Below, piece by piece: positions 37,940-48,929 of a stretch of 64,000 nucleotides of DNA (the stretch's first letter is position 1; each line of letters begins with the position of its first letter). Below the pieces are notes generated by a model. That model did no database searches and was not told the DNA's origin. It saw only the letters and a program-made list of their open reading frames with translations. This stretch comes from Strigamia acuminata. Taxonomy: Eukaryota; Arthropoda; Chilopoda; Geophilomorpha; Linotaeniidae. The position numbers were made by a program, and so were the translations under genes. The stretch is taken from positions 140,001 to 204,000 of the forward strand of contig CASHSZ010000070.1 of NCBI GenBank assembly GCA_949358305.1, given 5' to 3'.

Positions 37940-40565
37940 ATACTGGCTATCGCGTCACGTAACAGCAACGTGCCACGTCACGTAATTGCAACGTGCCGCG
38001 CTATGCCACACAATGTGCCGCCGCGATAGGCCATTGAACCCGAATGTGTGTGATGCGAAACGCGCGAGTACACGCGCGGAGAACGCGCGGCAATGCTAGC
38101 AACAGGAGCGCAACTGCCCAAGAAATTGCTCAACAATAAAAGGCACGTGGAAGCACGTGACTGAAACAATAGGCACTTCAAATAAAGTTATTGTTAAAAA
38201 ACGGGCTTGAAAACCAACAATTACACAATAATTAAGGGGCAAGAAATGAACTTTGCTGCAATGCAAAGTTCTCAAAATACAGAGAAATGAAAGTTACACT
38301 TGTATAAAGAATTGACAATGTTTGAAACCAATAAAAACTACAAAAACACACTTGTAAAAAACCCAAAACAACCCCCAGAATGAATTATTTGACTCAAATT
38401 AACCCTAAAACGGTCTTGGAGGTCGTGCAGACGACAGAGTCGGATTGGAAAGTTGCTAAAACCTGACGCCAAAACTAGCAATGGGACAGCTAGTTAGAAA
38501 ACAGCTTTTTCATCAATCATGAACGCTGAAAACCTCACCCAGGGGTAGAAAATGATGGAGAGAACGTTTTCGCCATCTAAAACGGTCTAAAACGGGTCTA
38601 AAATGCCTAAACCGGCGCCTGGAACGTGGCGCAGTTGTTGGGTCAAATATTGTCAAAAATCAGTGGAAATTTGTCAAATACTGGCAAAAATCTGCTGAAA
38701 TTTGTCAAAAATTGCCAAATTTTGGCGCAAGTTACGTGAGGTTTGCGCGCATCCAACTATGACGAAAAATCCACGCGTGTGCACGCGCGATTTACTGGCG
38801 CGTTGGAAGCGTTAAAATAAATTTTTCCAATATCTAACACAATTTGCACCAAATTATGGCAATTTTTGACAAATTTACATGGATTTTTGCCAGTATTTGA
38901 CAAATTTCCACGGATTTTTGACAATATTTGACACATTCAAGACAAATTTCAGACAGATTTCAATTAATTTTAGAAAATGTTTGAGAAATATCAGCAAATG
39001 TTTGAGGATTGAGGAAATCTGCTGAAATTTGTCAAATATAGACAAAAATCTGCTGAAATTTGTAAAAAATTGCCCAAATTCGGTGCAAGTTTTGCAAGTT
39101 TGCAAACAGCAACAAGAATGATGTATTTAATAATTGTTTTTGCATTAGATATGTGTTTAATTCGTTTTACCTCGGTTTGTACGGTTCTTGCGCGTAGTGC
39201 GCACGTTCAACACGCGGCCACGCGCGTACATCGCGCGTGTTGCGAGCAGGACGCAACAAAAGTTTGAGAGACTCGCATTTTACCAAGTCCCCAACTTATT
39301 TTACAGTTTTAGTTTAGCTTACCAACTCGCTTGGTAATTTCTGGATCCTGTTTAAGTGTTTCGTCGGGTTTTGAGCCCATAAACCCGTCTTTTTCCTTGG
39401 TAAGCGATTGCGTCGTCTGCTCAGAGCAACTGGCTTTAAGCGGAGATCGCTTACACGAGTCTGGAATGAGCGCTTATCACCGCATTCGGCTCCAGTCTTC
39501 GTTTCTCGTTGAAAGTTAGCTTGTTGATTCGGGTTTTGGGCGACATTGACTAAAAAGACCTCGGGGAATCGTTCCCACCACTCGGTTTAGTCGTTTTCGA
39601 GACCCACGACCTCGAAAACGAAGTTAGAAGTGGCTCAAGGCCACTAGCGTGTCTGGCAGATAGCCATTTTGGTGATTTACGGGCGTCGGGCCCTTGTTCT
39701 TTGTTTCCCGTCTTTGCTCCTTTGTTTTTATTTGGTATTCAAGGTTCCTAAGCCTACAGTAGATTGGGATTAAATTCCCATGAAGATTTATTAAGTATTC
39801 ATTGGTAAAAACGAATATTTCCGCCGGCGCGTTTCTCTCATAGGTTTCGGTTCGCTCGAATCTCATTTTCGAGCGACCCAGCGAATGCGCCAAGTTACAG
39901 GCGCCAGCTTAGCAGTTTTAGACTCGTTTTCGACCGTTCTAGTGTCAAAAAACGCGTAGAGCACGTTTTGCGACCTTTGGAAGGGCTTTTCTGACACCTA
40001 AGTGGTCGGAAAAGTGCTCTTCTGAGTTAAGACTCCTTTTGGCATTTTAGCGTCAGCATAAGAAATTCCTCAAACTTTTATTGAAATCTCTCAAAAATTT
40101 CTAAAATTAATTGAAATTTGTCTGAAAATTGTCAAATATTGGCAAAAATCTGCAGAAATTTGTCAAATACGCGATCGCATTGCGACAGAAAGTCGTTTAC
40201 GACTCCAATACGCACCCGTGCGTGTTTGTATCGCAACACGAAACTCAAACGCGCCACCGCGTTGCAAGACAACCAAATTTACAAACGCAAACGCGCATTT
40301 GAGACAAAAACGAGTTTATTTTATTCACTCTCGCTTGATCCCCCTTCATCGCGCCTCGTTGCTCCTGTGAAAAAAATATATGAGAATGCACAGAAATGAA
40401 CCTTCCAATACTTAAATGAAAATTGGCAACCTTGACACAAAACAGTCTATCGACACTCCCAACACCACCCCGGACATTTTTCGGAAGAGTATGGTCCACC
40501 CGGAATTCCCAGAATAGTCACCCCCGAAATGCGGATTTCGCGGAAGCCAATCCGCGAAAAGGATA
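37940..40565. repeat. Truncated macro-repeat copy 4
   Basis: Matches 1214-3839 (offset 36,726), so it forms a 2,627-bp tandem duplicate of the end of copy 3. It starts inside the outward TATTTAAG box, hence without terminal satellite, and ends at the same point as copy 3. AT-rich unrelated DNA follows at once at 40,566. Confidence 0.92.
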
Positions 40566-41458
40566 ATCTTCAAAAACTGTTCTTATAAATTTTGTTTTCT
40601 TGAAATTGAAGTAATTTAGTGATGGTCAGCAAAATTGTATACTATTAGTTTTCCTGAAACAAAGTAATATTAGGAATAAGTTGAGTTGTGGCATCGTTAA
40701 TGAATTTGCAGCAAAAATTAACGTGGCGAGAATTTAAAAATAATACATTGAAGGATATTCCTGTTCCTGTTTCTTCATCAAATAAAAACAAATGTGGTCG
40801 AAAGATAAACTTGGCCCTGTATGCCTGTATTTTTTACATTGTAATATGTTGTATGGAGTCAGCAATGAAAACAAGGGGTGACAACAATTACAAAATATTC
40901 ATAGTTAATCAATAAAAGTTATTGTTCTTATTGTTATTGTTTAGTCCGTATTACTTCTTGTTTGCTTTATTTATTTATAATTTAACTTAATTGTTATATT
41001 AATTATGTATTTTAAAAAAAATATACAAAGTCATAAATGTATTTCTAGTATTATAAAAATTGTTTCGAATGTACAATCACGGTTTTCAAAGTTGTTTGTG
41101 TTGTAGTTATATAATGCGATCCTGACATATTGTGTGGCCAATTAATTTTTTTTAAATATAATTAAACCTTAATCTTATCATTTACAAATTCAAGTATTTA
41201 ATAAAACCATTAAAACGAAATTTAAAAACCTCAAAATAGCTGTTGTGGCATTTTCTGTTTAACTAGCGCTTTTCGCTTTTCTGTCATTCCCCGTCAAACT
41301 TCCCGCGTTCTAAAATAATAATAATAAAATCACATTTTCAGTAAAAACAAAAACAAGTTTAAAAATAATATTTCTAAATTATGTAAAATTTTACAATAGA
41401 CAAAGTATGTAGTTACATTTTTAGAAAAATATAATAATTTCACATTTTTGCTTTTTAG
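40566..41458. other. AT-rich intergenic DNA
   Basis: Single-copy within the window. A weak 71-codon frame from the ATG at 40,700 to 40,915 (one hydrophobic stretch, AATAAA overlapping the stop) is the only candidate. It has no recognisable domain, so I do not call it a gene. Confidence 0.6.
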
Positions 41459-41481
41459 TTAGATTCTTCTTTTAAAAAAAG

Positions 41482-41489
41482 TATATAAG
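41482..41489 (+). promoter_or_regulatory. TATA box TATATAAG
   Basis: TATATAAGAG lies 70 bp upstream of the ATG at 41,559. That spacing fits a TATA-driven promoter with a leader of about 40 nt. It supports the following frame being expressed. Confidence 0.5.
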
Positions 41490-41558
41490 AGCAAAAACAG
41501 AACAAAATTAATCAACATATTGAAAAATCTAAGCCAGTCTATTGATGTCAATTGAGTG

Positions 41559-42098
41559 ATGTCCACCCAGAAAACACTAGCCAACGAGTTGATTACAAGT
41601 ATAAAGCAGTTGTTAAATTCAGCCGTTAGTTCTACAAGTGCCTTTTCACATGCATGTACATTCCACGACATGAAGACATGTATGGATAAAAAAATTGAGA
41701 CTACACAACAAATTCTCGATAAGGTTTTCGAGATTGGTAAGCATCGGGTGGATTTCGGTGAAGAAGACAAAATAACCATTGGACATTCTATTCCTAAGGC
41801 TAGTTTAGACATTGATTCGTGCGTATCCCACGCGACTGATGGCTGGGGCTATAATTCATTGAATTCGGCTTGTAAGCAGCGATCAGCTCTACAGTTTATG
41901 CTCGACATATTTGGTGCTTTTCCATCAGAAGATCAGAAGACCGTCAGAAGAACACTCAAAGAATCCGGCATCGGTGTAGCCATCGAAAGGTGCAACCGCG
42001 TTATTCAGAAGTCGATGAATAACCCCGAGTATAATGTTGAGATTGATATTCCTGAAGGAGTGCCACCCTCCCACACCTGGTGGTTTCAGCAAAGGTAA
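41559..42098 (+). CDS. Hypothetical 179-aa protein
   Basis: I chose the second codon of the open frame because it is the first ATG, just after a GTG. The protein is mixed polar, with no signal peptide or membrane segment. It has an N-terminal helical part (NELITSIKQLL, then KKIETTQQILDKVFEIGKH), scattered cysteines, and ends in a HTWWFQQR tail. I recognise no family. A TATA box precedes it. The sequence at the stop (CAGCAAAGGTAATA) looks like a splice donor, with TTATTATTCAG about 70 bp on. Splicing there would also reach a stop at once. AATAAA motifs follow near 42,330. It could be a small host gene or an old mobile-element gene. Confidence 0.45.
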   Translation: MSTQKTLANELITSIKQLLNSAVSSTSAFSHACTFHDMKTCMDKKIETTQQILDKVFEIGKHRVDFGEEDKITIGHSIPKASLDIDSCVSHATDGWGYNSLNSACKQRSALQFMLDIFGAFPSEDQKTVRRTLKESGIGVAIERCNRVIQKSMNNPEYNVEIDIPEGVPPSHTWWFQQR

Positions 42099-42585
42099 TA
42101 ATCTTTACATACTATAAAAATCAAATTTTTTCTGTATTATCTATATCCTTATACTGCTTTATTATTCAGCTGACATGTGTGTTGTGTTTAATACTTTTAC
42201 TAAAACATGCATTAGCCTTCCCCACCCCAACCTATGATCAATTAAGACCTCCAAAGTGTTTATTTTTCTCAAAAACGATCAAGTTTTTCATTCTGAAATT
42301 TTATGTATTTTTATTTTACATCATAACAAATAATAAAATTGATAATAAATAGATTTAGAAATCCCCAAAAATTATTTTCACAAATATACTTTGTTTATTT
42401 ATTACTTTTGAATACAATGTCAATTGTTTTTGTTGCTCTCGACAAATACCGAATTGCTTAAATTTCTTCATAAACATGAAATACTTGGAGAATAAAATCA
42501 TTTTCACCCATATTTTGTAAATCTTTTCTACATGGGTAAAAATGACCCGAGTTGGATGAGTAAGTGATTTTTCTTAGGTTGTCAT
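42099..42585. other. AT-rich 3' region, no gene
   Basis: Contains AATAAA motifs around 42,325-42,350 that could end the transcript of the preceding frame. Nothing else is recognisable before the minisatellite. Confidence 0.5.
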
Positions 42586-42678
42586 TGACCGTAGACATGG
42601 CAACCGCTTAACCCAAGCCGTGATCTTAGAATGACCGTAGACTTGACAACCGCTTAACCCAAGCCGTGATCTTAGAAT
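42586..42678 (+). repeat. 46-bp minisatellite, left part
   Basis: Two units with TGACCGTAGAC, CAACCGCTTAACCC and AAGCCGTGATCTTAGAA. The copia element interrupts the array, which resumes at 49,397. Confidence 0.9.
42674..42678. other. 5-bp target-site duplication AGAAT (left)
   Basis: AGAAT precedes the 5' LTR and recurs at 49,397-49,401 directly after the 3' LTR. Five bp is the usual Ty1/copia target duplication. Confidence 0.9.
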
Positions 42679-43145
42679 TGTTAGAAAAATGCCCAACTGT
42701 TTGATCTTATCGGTTGCATGTTTCCGGTTAAATGCAACGTGTGTGTCATTGCAATTCTGTATCCGTGTTACATTGGTTGATATTGACTTTTAAACCCTTG
42801 TTCCTGTGCTAAGTGCCCCAACCAATGTGCTTATTAGCAATGACATGCCCATATGTCGTCTGCTCTAATATGAGCGCTTATCTTTTAGTTTCTCATGGCC
42901 TTTGTTTACATTATCGATTGTTTATGCCGAGTTTACTTTACTTTTGTTATGTAAAGAATGAATCCTTGTCTGCTAACAATGATTCATTCTACTTCAAGTT
43001 TTGTAGCCTCGAAAGAGGTGCGCTTTTATGTTTTGCCTTATCATCTCGATGAATAAAGATGGCGGTCGCACGATGCGAGTTCCCGCACCTCTTAATTCGA
43101 GTCTCAGCTCTTTTCCTTTGATGTCCGGCGCCTACAAGCCTATCA
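42679..43145 (+). repeat. copia 5' LTR
   Basis: 467 bp, TGTTAG...CTATCA. AATAAA at 43,052-43,057 is a plausible poly(A) signal, directly followed by AAGATGGCGGT, close to the YY1/Pho-type motif. No convincing TATA box seen. Matches 48,930-49,396 throughout my comparison. Confidence 0.95.
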
Positions 43146-43147
43146 TA

Positions 43148-43165
43148 TGGTAGCAGAGGATGGTT
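43148..43165 (+). promoter_or_regulatory. Primer-binding site for initiator Met tRNA
   Basis: TGGTAGCAGAGGATGGTT starts two bases after the LTR. It is the complement of the 3' end of animal initiator tRNA-Met including CCA. Reverse transcription should be primed here. The match also argues for an animal host, because the plant version reads TGGTATCAGAGC. Confidence 0.9.
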
Positions 43166-44235
43166 GACGACGCGGCCAACCGTTTGTGATACGTTTGCGG
43201 CAAGTTTCGGGACGAAACGGACATCGTGGATTCGTCGGTATCGTCGCAAAGACGTATCAGCGGATTCGAGGAGTTTGTGAAGCTGACAACGTGTGCGGAC
43301 GTTTGCGGAAGCATTTCTGGACCGGACAGTGTAAGAATTGTCGAAATTCTGTGCGAAATAAGCACATTGCCCGATATAAAGAGGATTTTCTTCTGCGGGC
43401 GCCATTTTGTTTGGGTTTTCATCGCGAGAAGCCAACCGAGAATCGTGTATACGGACCTGTACACGTTCTCATCGTGATTCGACGAGAGAATACGTCGAAT
43501 CGACGTCGTTTTTGGATCGTTTTGGATCGATTCGCCGTGGGAAACGACGGAAGCCATCGTCCGAAGCGAATTCTTCGACGGCGGCCATTTTCGTCAAAGT
43601 AGGCGAAAAACGACGTGTTTTTTTTCAATTTGAGCAGAGAAGTCCTGTTAGCGGGTTAAACATACGCGCAGGCATTCGACCAGAAGACCAGTTAGCGGGT
43701 TAAACGTACGCGCTGGCATTTTCCCGAGGTTTTGTGCACGGAGCACATCCTACGAAGGTGCGGACGAGCACGTTGAGTCGACGTGCATCGATTTCACGAC
43801 GTGGGATCAACGAGGGAATTTTTGCGACGCAAACCAACCCGCAAAACAACGGATTTTCACCTTGCCAACTATTATTTAGTTTTTAAGTTGTCGAAATTCC
43901 TTGTTAATAAGCTTAAGGTTTTGTTTGGGGGTCTTGTAGTATCCTTTCCACCCTTTACGCAGTCGCGTAGTGGAATTGTATTTTTGCGTAGGCTTTCTCT
44001 GGCCACCGAGTGTCCCGCGGTCCTAGGAGTCCGGTCGGAACTCGGGAGATACTACGTAAAGTTTTTCGTCTCACTTAATGAGATTTGTCCAAGGGAGACT
44101 GTATAATTTTCGCCTAAACCTTTTGGGGGTTTACGCCATTTGTAAAGGCGTAAAAGGTGTGTTTTGTGCTTCATTTGGTGTGTGCGACGATTTATTTTGT
44201 GAAAAAGTGCAATCTTCGCGACGAATCGACCAATT
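43166..44235 (+). other. copia untranslated leader
   Basis: About 1.07 kb between primer-binding site and gag-pol ATG. Frames here are short and lack domains. It includes a direct repeat of GTTAGCGGGTTAAAC at about 43,649 and 43,692. Packaging or dimerisation signals would be expected here but cannot be pointed to. Confidence 0.6.
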
Positions 44236-47200
44236 ATGGCGTCGGAGGACAAATACGACGATTATAAGTCGATTAAAAAATTAAATGGGACGAATTATGC
44301 CCAATGGGCAATTGGTGCGAAACTGCTGTTATCCCAGCAAGGCGTGTGGGATCACGTGACGGGCGACGAGACTGCGCCGGGTCCCAACGCCACAGCCAAA
44401 GAAAAACGGGATTTCAGAGTGCGTGAGAAGCGGGCGTGGTCCACGATATGCCTGAGTTGCGAAGACTCGCAACAGCTCGTGGCCGTTGCCAAGGACACTT
44501 CCAAAGGAGCGTGGGAAGCAATCCGAGATGCTTACCAGCCCACCACACGCGCCCGGAAGGGCAGATTGAGGCGCGAGTTCTTGCAAATGCATCTAATGGA
44601 TAATGAGGAGATGATGTGTTTTCTGGCCCGTGTCGACCGAAAAGTCGCAGAACTCGCGAACGTCAAAGTTATTCCGACGGATGAGGAAATCGCATTCCAA
44701 TATATGGATTTCCTCCCCACAACTTATGAGACTATAAAACAAATAATGTATCACTGGGATGATTTGGACTTCACCACTGCAAAAGTGAAAGACCGTTTAT
44801 TAGGAGAGTACAATCGGTTATTTGAAGCTTCAGACTCCTATGGTATGCGTACACAGGATTCCACTGAAAATGCGGGCGCATTCTTTGGAAAAGGGCGATT
44901 CCAACGCGGAAAAGGCGGAAATCAGCCATTTACACCTCGAACTTGTTTTTCCTGTGGCGGCACTGGTCACTTCGCGAGAGAGTGCCCGTCACCGCCCAAA
45001 CAACAAGCGAATATGCAAAGCCAGCGAGGTGGCACCTCTGCACAGCTAGCAAAAGGCACTGCACGAGGACGTGGCCGTGGTGGAAAGACCAAACAGGCCA
45101 ATTTGGGACAAGTTGACATCTTTGATGAGCCATTGACAATGTTTTCGGCGGCAGTTCACCAAACTGCAGAGGAAGTCACCTTGTCGCCACCATTGTCTTT
45201 AATGTCGCATTGCGACTTTGATCCGCACTGGTACATAGATACCGGTGCAACAGATCATTTTTCATTTAATAGAAGTTGGTTCGTGACCTTCAAGCCGCTG
45301 TCCGGCTATAGTGTCCAGCAGGGGGAAGGGAAGTCTAAAATTGAGGGCATTGGAAACGTGTTGATCACATCTTGTTATGAAGGCAGATGTAGAGAAATCA
45401 CACTGCAAAATGTTTATTTTGCGCCAAATTTTAAGAAAAACCTCTTATCGCTGGGCCGGACAGATGAAGCTGGTTTTACAACTTTTATCAAAAATGGAAA
45501 GTTGACCATGTTTAAAGACCGAGTTAGTGAGCCTTTTCTCGTTGCAGATAGAACAAATGATCGGATGTACAAAGTTAACTGCAAACTAGAGGCTAATATT
45601 GTGAACACAACTGCACTTTCTGCGCAACAGAGTGCAGCGGTGGGTGGAAATTCGGTCAAAAATGTTGTAAAAAGTGAAAGTGTCATTAATCCTTTACTAA
45701 AAACAGTAGATTTTAAGGCAGCATTACTAAACACATTGAGTGGCGCAGTGCAGACTGCAGCGAAGCAGCAAGTGAGCGTAAATGCGCTAGTAAATGCGTC
45801 AAATCTTAAGAAAAGCGATTTAAACGATACTAACGGGCAAAATGTCTCGAATGGGGGAAAGATCGAAAAGATCAAAGTGAAACCACAGCCAATGGATATT
45901 TGGCACTCCAGAATGGGCCATTTTAATGCAAGTGGGATTGCAAAAATGGAAGTTTCACCTGACATTTTCGGAGTTAAACTCTCCGACAAAGAACTTTCGC
46001 CTTGCGACGCGTGTTCGAAGGCAAAGAGCACTAGGGCAACGTTTTCCCCAATCCCAGAAATTTCTACAAAGGGAATTTTGGAAGTAATCCACATGGATCT
46101 GTGGGGCCCGCAGCCTTTTAAATCACTGGGTGGGGCCAGTTATTACTTAATAATTGTGGACGACTATTCACGTTTCATGTGGGTGGAAATTATTAAAAAC
46201 AAGGGGGATGTATTTGAGCGTTTCAAACGATGGCAAACACAGGTTGAGCGCAGCACCGGGAAAAAGGTCAAATGCATCAAGACAGACAATGGCGGGGAGT
46301 TTGTGTCAAAAAGGTGGGATGACTATGCGGCTTCTATTGGGCTTAAGTGCATCCAAACAAACCCCTACTCCCCAGAAATGAATTCTGTGGCCGAAAGAGC
46401 AAACAGAACAATTGTTGGGGGAATTAGAGCCATGCTCTTCGAAAACAATTTTCCAAAGGGTTTGTGGGCAGAATTGGCCGTGACAGTTGTCTATCTTAAA
46501 AATAGATTCCCACATGCAAGCTTAGGTGGGAAAACCCCTTATAACTTGTTTTATAACAAGAAAATGTCGTTGAGACACTTAAGATGTATCGGCTCCAAAG
46601 TTTTCGTGCACATTCCTTCGCAAACAAGGAGAAGCAAGTTGGAAGAAAGGGCGTGGCCTGGGGCCCTAGTCGGTTACGCGATTAAAACGCGGGGGTATCG
46701 AGTTTGGGACCCCAAATCCAACCAAGTGATTGCTTCAAAACACGTGAAGATTGATGAGAATGTTTTTTGGCACGAGTCGGTGCAACTGAATGAAATTCCA
46801 TCCGAACCTAATTATATGGGAAATTTGAATTATGAAGATTCAGATGAGGAAGAAATTCCAGTGGCTCCTGCTCAGCAACAGGTTCCCCCTATCATACAGC
46901 AATTGTTTCAGGCCCCGAAACATGCGATTCCGAATCCCCAATTAGTTCAACAGGCGGTCGAGCCTGAAATTGTGGAAGAAGTCGCTCAAGCGGCTGGTGG
47001 GATTGAAGGAGAGGAGGAACAACAGGTGGATGTTCGGCCTCCAAACCCGACTCTCACACCTCCACCAGTTAGGAGGAATCCGCCACGCGGTGCTAAGTTA
47101 AAGGGGGATATAATAAGAAAACGTATGACCGCTCCTGAGGAATTAAAAATTTTGGACATGACACAATGGCAACGGAGAGAAACCGTTAGACAAAGTGGTG

Positions 47201-48912
47201 AAACTGCTGGGCAGGTAGATGTGATCTACATAACACCACTCGACGATAGAATCCGCAGTCGGATTGACGTTGTACGATGGTGCAAGGAAGAGAACTATCA
47301 GTACGATGGGGGTTGTTTCGACTTCAAGCCAACAGATGAGACCATTGGGTTCGCCGGTCATGCATCCGTTGAACCGGACACTTTTGAAGAAGCTATGTCC
47401 AATCCCAATAAATCCGACTGGCAGGATGCCATGGATGATGAAATTAATATCTTTAATGACAGAAAAGTTTACGAGGAAGTTGATAAAACCGAGGAGATGA
47501 ATTTACTGGGAACAAAATGGATTTATAAAATCAAGCGTGACTACACTGGGGCAATTAAACGCTGGAGAGCACGTTTAGTTGCGCAAGGTTTTGGGCAGAA
47601 AGAAGGAGTTGACTTCACTGAGATATTTTCACCAGTGGTCAACTTTGTTCTCGTACTGATATTCTTTTGTTCTCTTGTGGTTCTGCAAGGCTGGCGAGAT
47701 ACACATCTCGACATCAAGTCTGCGTACTTATACGGAGACCTTGACGTGCCACAATACATCAATATCCCGAAGGGCTTCCAGACCAAAGAGAACCAACACA
47801 AATGTTGGCGATTGGTCAAATCCTTGTACGGACTTCATCAGTCCGGAAGGATGTGGTATTTCAAGCTCCACGAACGATTATTGGAAATAGGATTCACTCC
47901 AGTCTTAGGGTTGAATTGCGTATATAATTACGGCTCAGATGCCGTCCTTTTGTTTTACGTGGACGACATTGTTTTGTTTAGTCGTGATGCTTTCGTTGAA
48001 CAATGTATCATCGAGTGGATTCAAGAAAGCTTTGAAATCGTCAACCTTGGACCGGTGACTCTTTTATTAGGGATTCACTTTGAAAGGAAAAATGGGGACA
48101 TTTTAGTACATCAAAAGAGTTATATTGCGAAATTAGTCGAGAAATACGACATTGACCCGTGCCATAAAATTAAAATCCCAGTCACAGTCGGTACCATGAT
48201 ACAGAAGGTACAACCGGGCGAACAAATAAACTCGCCGTTCCCATACAGGTCCCTAGTAGGGAGTTTACTTTTTATCGCGAATAGAACGCGTCCAGATATT
48301 CTCTTCAGCGTTATTGTATTATCTCAATACAATGAGACCCATTCTAACAGGCATGTTAAAATGCTAATACAAGTGTTGAGATATCTGGCGAATACCCCCA
48401 ATTATGTTATCAACTTAGCTAATTGTAAAAACAACAATTTAACGGTTTACACCGACGCGTCCTTTGCTTTGGACCAAGACAGTAGGAGAAGCTTTGGTGG
48501 TCACATAGTTTATTTGGGAGGGGTTCCGATTTCATGGAATTGTCGAAAACAATCCATGACTTCACTGAGTATAATGGAAAGCGAGTTTCTCGCAGTTGTC
48601 GATGGCGTGAGAGAAGTGATATGGCTTGAACGTTTGTACGAAGCTGATATCATCTTATGTTTCAACCGAAATGTCCCTTGCGTCTATGCCGATAGCATGC
48701 CGGCAATCAACTATGCGAAAAACAAGATCGAGAACCGTGCAAATAAACATATAGATGTTAAATTGCACTTTCTTCGTGATTGGTATGAAAAAGGCGTGTT
48801 TAGTATTAAACATGTGCCTGGCGAATTGAACATCGCGGATTTGATGACAAAGTGGTTGCCGCGCCCCAGATTATGTCAGCTCTGTGAGCATATTTTTGTT
48901 GTAGTCAAATAG
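44236..48912 (+). CDS. gag-pol: copia Gag-Pol polyprotein, 1,558 aa
   Basis: ATG at 44,236; one uninterrupted frame. Gag has the copia-type N-terminus (KLNGTNYAQWA) and a CCHC zinc knuckle at residues 237-250. Protease: DTGA from D335. Integrase: HHCC zinc finger (H557, H563, CDAC near 590) and catalytic D621, D684, E720 with the classic 35-residue spacing. Reverse transcriptase: D1159 in the HLDIKSAY motif and YVDD at 1241-1244. RNase H: D1407, E1448, D1486. One oddity: the conserved Arg after the SPVV motif in copia RT appears to be Leu1141. Cleavage by its own protease should give Gag, PR, IN and RT/RNase H acting in virus-like particles. Confidence 0.97.
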   Translation: MASEDKYDDYKSIKKLNGTNYAQWAIGAKLLLSQQGVWDHVTGDETAPGPNATAKEKRDFRVREKRAWSTICLSCEDSQQLVAVAKDTSKGAWEAIRDAYQPTTRARKGRLRREFLQMHLMDNEEMMCFLARVDRKVAELANVKVIPTDEEIAFQYMDFLPTTYETIKQIMYHWDDLDFTTAKVKDRLLGEYNRLFEASDSYGMRTQDSTENAGAFFGKGRFQRGKGGNQPFTPRTCFSCGGTGHFARECPSPPKQQANMQSQRGGTSAQLAKGTARGRGRGGKTKQANLGQVDIFDEPLTMFSAAVHQTAEEVTLSPPLSLMSHCDFDPHWYIDTGATDHFSFNRSWFVTFKPLSGYSVQQGEGKSKIEGIGNVLITSCYEGRCREITLQNVYFAPNFKKNLLSLGRTDEAGFTTFIKNGKLTMFKDRVSEPFLVADRTNDRMYKVNCKLEANIVNTTALSAQQSAAVGGNSVKNVVKSESVINPLLKTVDFKAALLNTLSGAVQTAAKQQVSVNALVNASNLKKSDLNDTNGQNVSNGGKIEKIKVKPQPMDIWHSRMGHFNASGIAKMEVSPDIFGVKLSDKELSPCDACSKAKSTRATFSPIPEISTKGILEVIHMDLWGPQPFKSLGGASYYLIIVDDYSRFMWVEIIKNKGDVFERFKRWQTQVERSTGKKVKCIKTDNGGEFVSKRWDDYAASIGLKCIQTNPYSPEMNSVAERANRTIVGGIRAMLFENNFPKGLWAELAVTVVYLKNRFPHASLGGKTPYNLFYNKKMSLRHLRCIGSKVFVHIPSQTRRSKLEERAWPGALVGYAIKTRGYRVWDPKSNQVIASKHVKIDENVFWHESVQLNEIPSEPNYMGNLNYEDSDEEEIPVAPAQQQVPPIIQQLFQAPKHAIPNPQLVQQAVEPEIVEEVAQAAGGIEGEEEQQVDVRPPNPTLTPPPVRRNPPRGAKLKGDIIRKRMTAPEELKILDMTQWQRRETVRQSGETAGQVDVIYITPLDDRIRSRIDVVRWCKEENYQYDGGCFDFKPTDETIGFAGHASVEPDTFEEAMSNPNKSDWQDAMDDEINIFNDRKVYEEVDKTEEMNLLGTKWIYKIKRDYTGAIKRWRARLVAQGFGQKEGVDFTEIFSPVVNFVLVLIFFCSLVVLQGWRDTHLDIKSAYLYGDLDVPQYINIPKGFQTKENQHKCWRLVKSLYGLHQSGRMWYFKLHERLLEIGFTPVLGLNCVYNYGSDAVLLFYVDDIVLFSRDAFVEQCIIEWIQESFEIVNLGPVTLLLGIHFERKNGDILVHQKSYIAKLVEKYDIDPCHKIKIPVTVGTMIQKVQPGEQINSPFPYRSLVGSLLFIANRTRPDILFSVIVLSQYNETHSNRHVKMLIQVLRYLANTPNYVINLANCKNNNLTVYTDASFALDQDSRRSFGGHIVYLGGVPISWNCRKQSMTSLSIMESEFLAVVDGVREVIWLERLYEADIILCFNRNVPCVYADSMPAINYAKNKIENRANKHIDVKLHFLRDWYEKGVFSIKHVPGELNIADLMTKWLPRPRLCQLCEHIFVVVK

Positions 48913-48914
48913 TT

Positions 48915-48929
48915 GCGCAAAGGGGGATT
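48915..48929 (+). promoter_or_regulatory. copia polypurine tract
   Basis: GCGCAAAGGGGGATT immediately precedes the 3' LTR and lies just after the gag-pol stop. It is the primer for plus-strand synthesis. Confidence 0.85.

Noticed and set aside
1-40565. Whole repeat complex as a pure assembly artefact
   Set aside because: Copies differ by real substitutions, array lengths and truncations, which a simple duplicated contig would not show. It cannot be fully excluded without reads.
43186-43703. Overlapping frames in the copia leader as a separate gene
   Set aside because: Short, on both strands, without domains, and in the position of the untranslated leader.
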